Below, piece by piece: positions 5,510 to 6,857 of a stretch of 6,857 bases of DNA (position 1 is its first letter; every line of letters starts with the position of its first letter). Source of the stretch: an uncultured Flavobacteriales bacterium. Lineage in GTDB: Bacteria; Bacteroidota; Bacteroidia; Flavobacteriales_D; Crocinitomicaceae. The position numbers and the translations under genes are program-made. Where the stretch lies: assembly GCA_913031405.1 (NCBI GenBank), contig CAJWCX010000064.1:1-6857 (forward strand). Direction: 5' to 3'. A model generated the notes under the pieces. It ran no database searches. It was given only the letters and a program-made list of their open reading frames with translations, and was not told the DNA's origin.

Positions 5510-6814
5510 ATGAAAACGAACTCGGTGCGATCAAGGGAGCGGTCAAACAAATTGTTTGATTCTGCTAAAAAAGTGATTCCTGGGGGTGTAAACTCTCCTG
5601 TTAGGGCCTTTAAGTCCGTAGGGGGAACTCCCATATTCATAGATAAAGCAAAAGGTGCATACATTTATGATGCAGATGGGAATAGGTATGTAGATTATAT
5701 TGCTTCATGGGGGCCTATGATTATCGGTCATGCTCACGATGCAGTCCTTGCAGATCTCACTGCAACAGCTCAAAAAGGAACTTCTTTTGGCATCCCCACC
5801 GAAATGGAAACTAAAATTGCCAGCTTGGTGACAGAAATGGCGCCTAATGTAGATCAAATTCGTTTTGTAAACTCTGGAACAGAAGCCTGTATGAGCGCGG
5901 TTAGGCTGGCAAGGGGCTTTACAGGAAGAGAAAAATTGATTAAGTTTTCTGGATGCTATCATGGCCACGCCGATCCGTTTTTAATTGAAGCCGGAAGCGG
6001 TGCGGTTACTTTCGGTACACCAAATAGCCCTGGTGTTACCAAAGGAACGGCAAAAGACACCTTACTTGCTCGATACAACAACCTAGACAATGTAGAACAA
6101 ATATTTAAAGCGAATAGCGATGAAATTGCCGCAGTAATTATAGAACCTGTTGCGGGAAATATGGGTTGTATTCCTCCAGCCAAAGGTTTTTTGGAGGGCT
6201 TAAGAAACCTTTGCAATGATTATGGTGCACTTCTCATTTTTGACGAGGTTATGACTGGTTTCAGGTTGGCTCTTGGGGGAGCTCAAGAATGTTTAGGGAT
6301 CAATGCAGATATTGTTACTTACGGAAAAGTTATCGGTGGAGGTCTTCCCGTAGGTGCTTTTGGTGCTCGAAAGGAAATCATGTCTTGTTTGGCACCCGAG
6401 GGGCCTGTGTATCAGGCTGGAACTTTAAGTGGAAATCCTCTAGCGATGACATCCGGATTTTCCACACTGAGTATTTTAAAAGGGGATTCAGATATTTATT
6501 CAAGACTTAATGGCAAAACAGAATACCTTGCTAAGAATATGGCGGCTGAGTTGAACGAAAAAGGAGTGCCATACCGGATCAATCAGCTGGGATCAATGCT
6601 TTCACTGCACTTTTGTGATGAAGATGTGGTCGATTTTGAGACAGCGGCACTTGGAAACAATCAGTTATTTAAAAGTTATTTCCACTTTATGTTGGAACAT
6701 GGAATATATTTACCTCCAAGTGCATTTGAAAGCTATTTTTTGAACGACGCACTTAGTTATAATGACCTAGACGATACGTCTCATGTGTTTCGTGAATTCT
6801 TAAAAAGTATTTAA
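5510..6814 (+). CDS. hemL: Glutamate-1-semialdehyde 2,1-aminomutase
   Basis: HemL converts glutamate-1-semialdehyde to 5-aminolevulinate, the last step of the C5 route into heme and other tetrapyrroles, in the cytoplasm. The 434-residue protein is a complete class-III PLP aminotransferase fold. Visible landmarks are VIPGGVNSPVRAFKSVGG (22-39), the PLP phosphate contact NSGTEA (121-126), YHGHAD (150-155), the PLP ring contact D245 in LIFDEVMTGFR, and the Schiff-base lysine K273 in TYGKVIGGGLPVGA. The VNSPVRAF start and the gatekeeping region after YHGH separate it from ordinary aminotransferases. The ATG at 5510 fits the family's N-terminus; AAGGA at 5503-5507 sits only two bases before it, too close for a normal ribosome binding site. 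Together with kynU it diverges from a 43-base gap. It ends with TAA at 6812-6814. Confidence 0.97.
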   Translation: MKTNSVRSRERSNKLFDSAKKVIPGGVNSPVRAFKSVGGTPIFIDKAKGAYIYDADGNRYVDYIASWGPMIIGHAHDAVLADLTATAQKGTSFGIPTEMETKIASLVTEMAPNVDQIRFVNSGTEACMSAVRLARGFTGREKLIKFSGCYHGHADPFLIEAGSGAVTFGTPNSPGVTKGTAKDTLLARYNNLDNVEQIFKANSDEIAAVIIEPVAGNMGCIPPAKGFLEGLRNLCNDYGALLIFDEVMTGFRLALGGAQECLGINADIVTYGKVIGGGLPVGAFGARKEIMSCLAPEGPVYQAGTLSGNPLAMTSGFSTLSILKGDSDIYSRLNGKTEYLAKNMAAELNEKGVPYRINQLGSMLSLHFCDEDVVDFETAALGNNQLFKSYFHFMLEHGIYLPPSAFESYFLNDALSYNDLDDTSHVFREFLKSI

Positions 6815-6857
6815 ACGAACAAAAAGTTCACAGGTATGTTTTAGTTTGTATTAGATT

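Noticed and set aside
5482..6510. Open frames inside hemL (minus strand 5482-5664, 5705-5968, 5959-6216; plus strand 6289-6510)
   Set aside because: All lie within the complete hemL gene in other frames, and none shows a recognisable domain or start context.
6817..6829. GAAC-AAAAA-GTTC hairpin after hemL as a terminator
   Set aside because: A four-base stem without a following T tract is too weak to call a terminator.
1..6857. Mobile elements, CRISPR arrays, tRNA or rRNA genes, or a defence-type gene cluster
   Set aside because: I saw no direct repeats with spacers, terminal inverted repeats, transposase or integrase motifs, or RNA gene sequences. Apart from the secreted protein and the small membrane protein, the genes are core metabolism.

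Overview
The window looks like an ordinary stretch of chromosome from a Bacteroidota bacterium, most likely a Flavobacteriales-type lineage. Four things point there: the acpP-fabF-rnc order with a divergent purN; the absence of Shine-Dalgarno sequences in front of the genes; several Bacteroidota-type -7 boxes (TAnnTTTG) in the short intergenic gaps; and a secreted, cysteine-rich, beta-sandwich/Ig-like protein of the kind common in this phylum. The genus cannot be fixed from the sequence alone.

Layout, left to right. Positions 1-908 (minus strand) hold the N-terminal 302 residues of a secreted protein with a signal peptide and a GTG start; its C-terminus lies beyond the left edge. Positions 964-1197 (minus) encode a small single-span membrane protein of 77 residues. 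Then comes the minus-strand cluster acpP (3486-3250), fabF (3227-1974) and rnc (1957-1253), tightly spaced and probably transcribed from a promoter just upstream of acpP. The 143-base gap 3487-3629 separates acpP from the divergent purN (3630-4199, plus). purN runs convergently into kynU (5466-4201, minus) with a single base between the stop codons. kynU and hemL (5510-6814, plus) diverge from a 43-base gap in which two perfect -7 boxes face each other across a short inverted repeat. The last 43 bases show nothing I can support.

Roles. AcpP carries growing acyl chains and FabF elongates them (type II fatty acid synthesis). RNase III processes double-stranded RNA. PurN makes the third step of purine synthesis. 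KynU belongs to tryptophan degradation through kynurenine, which in many Bacteroidota can feed NAD synthesis. HemL makes 5-aminolevulinate for tetrapyrroles. These are core metabolic genes and no undescribed multi-gene system is visible. Points worth a second look are the overlapping kynU/hemL promoters, the lack of any ATG start in rnc, an Asn at a metal-ligand position of RNase III, the unfinished secreted protein with a terminal cysteine cluster, and a possible promoter inside the end of rnc that would serve the small membrane protein.
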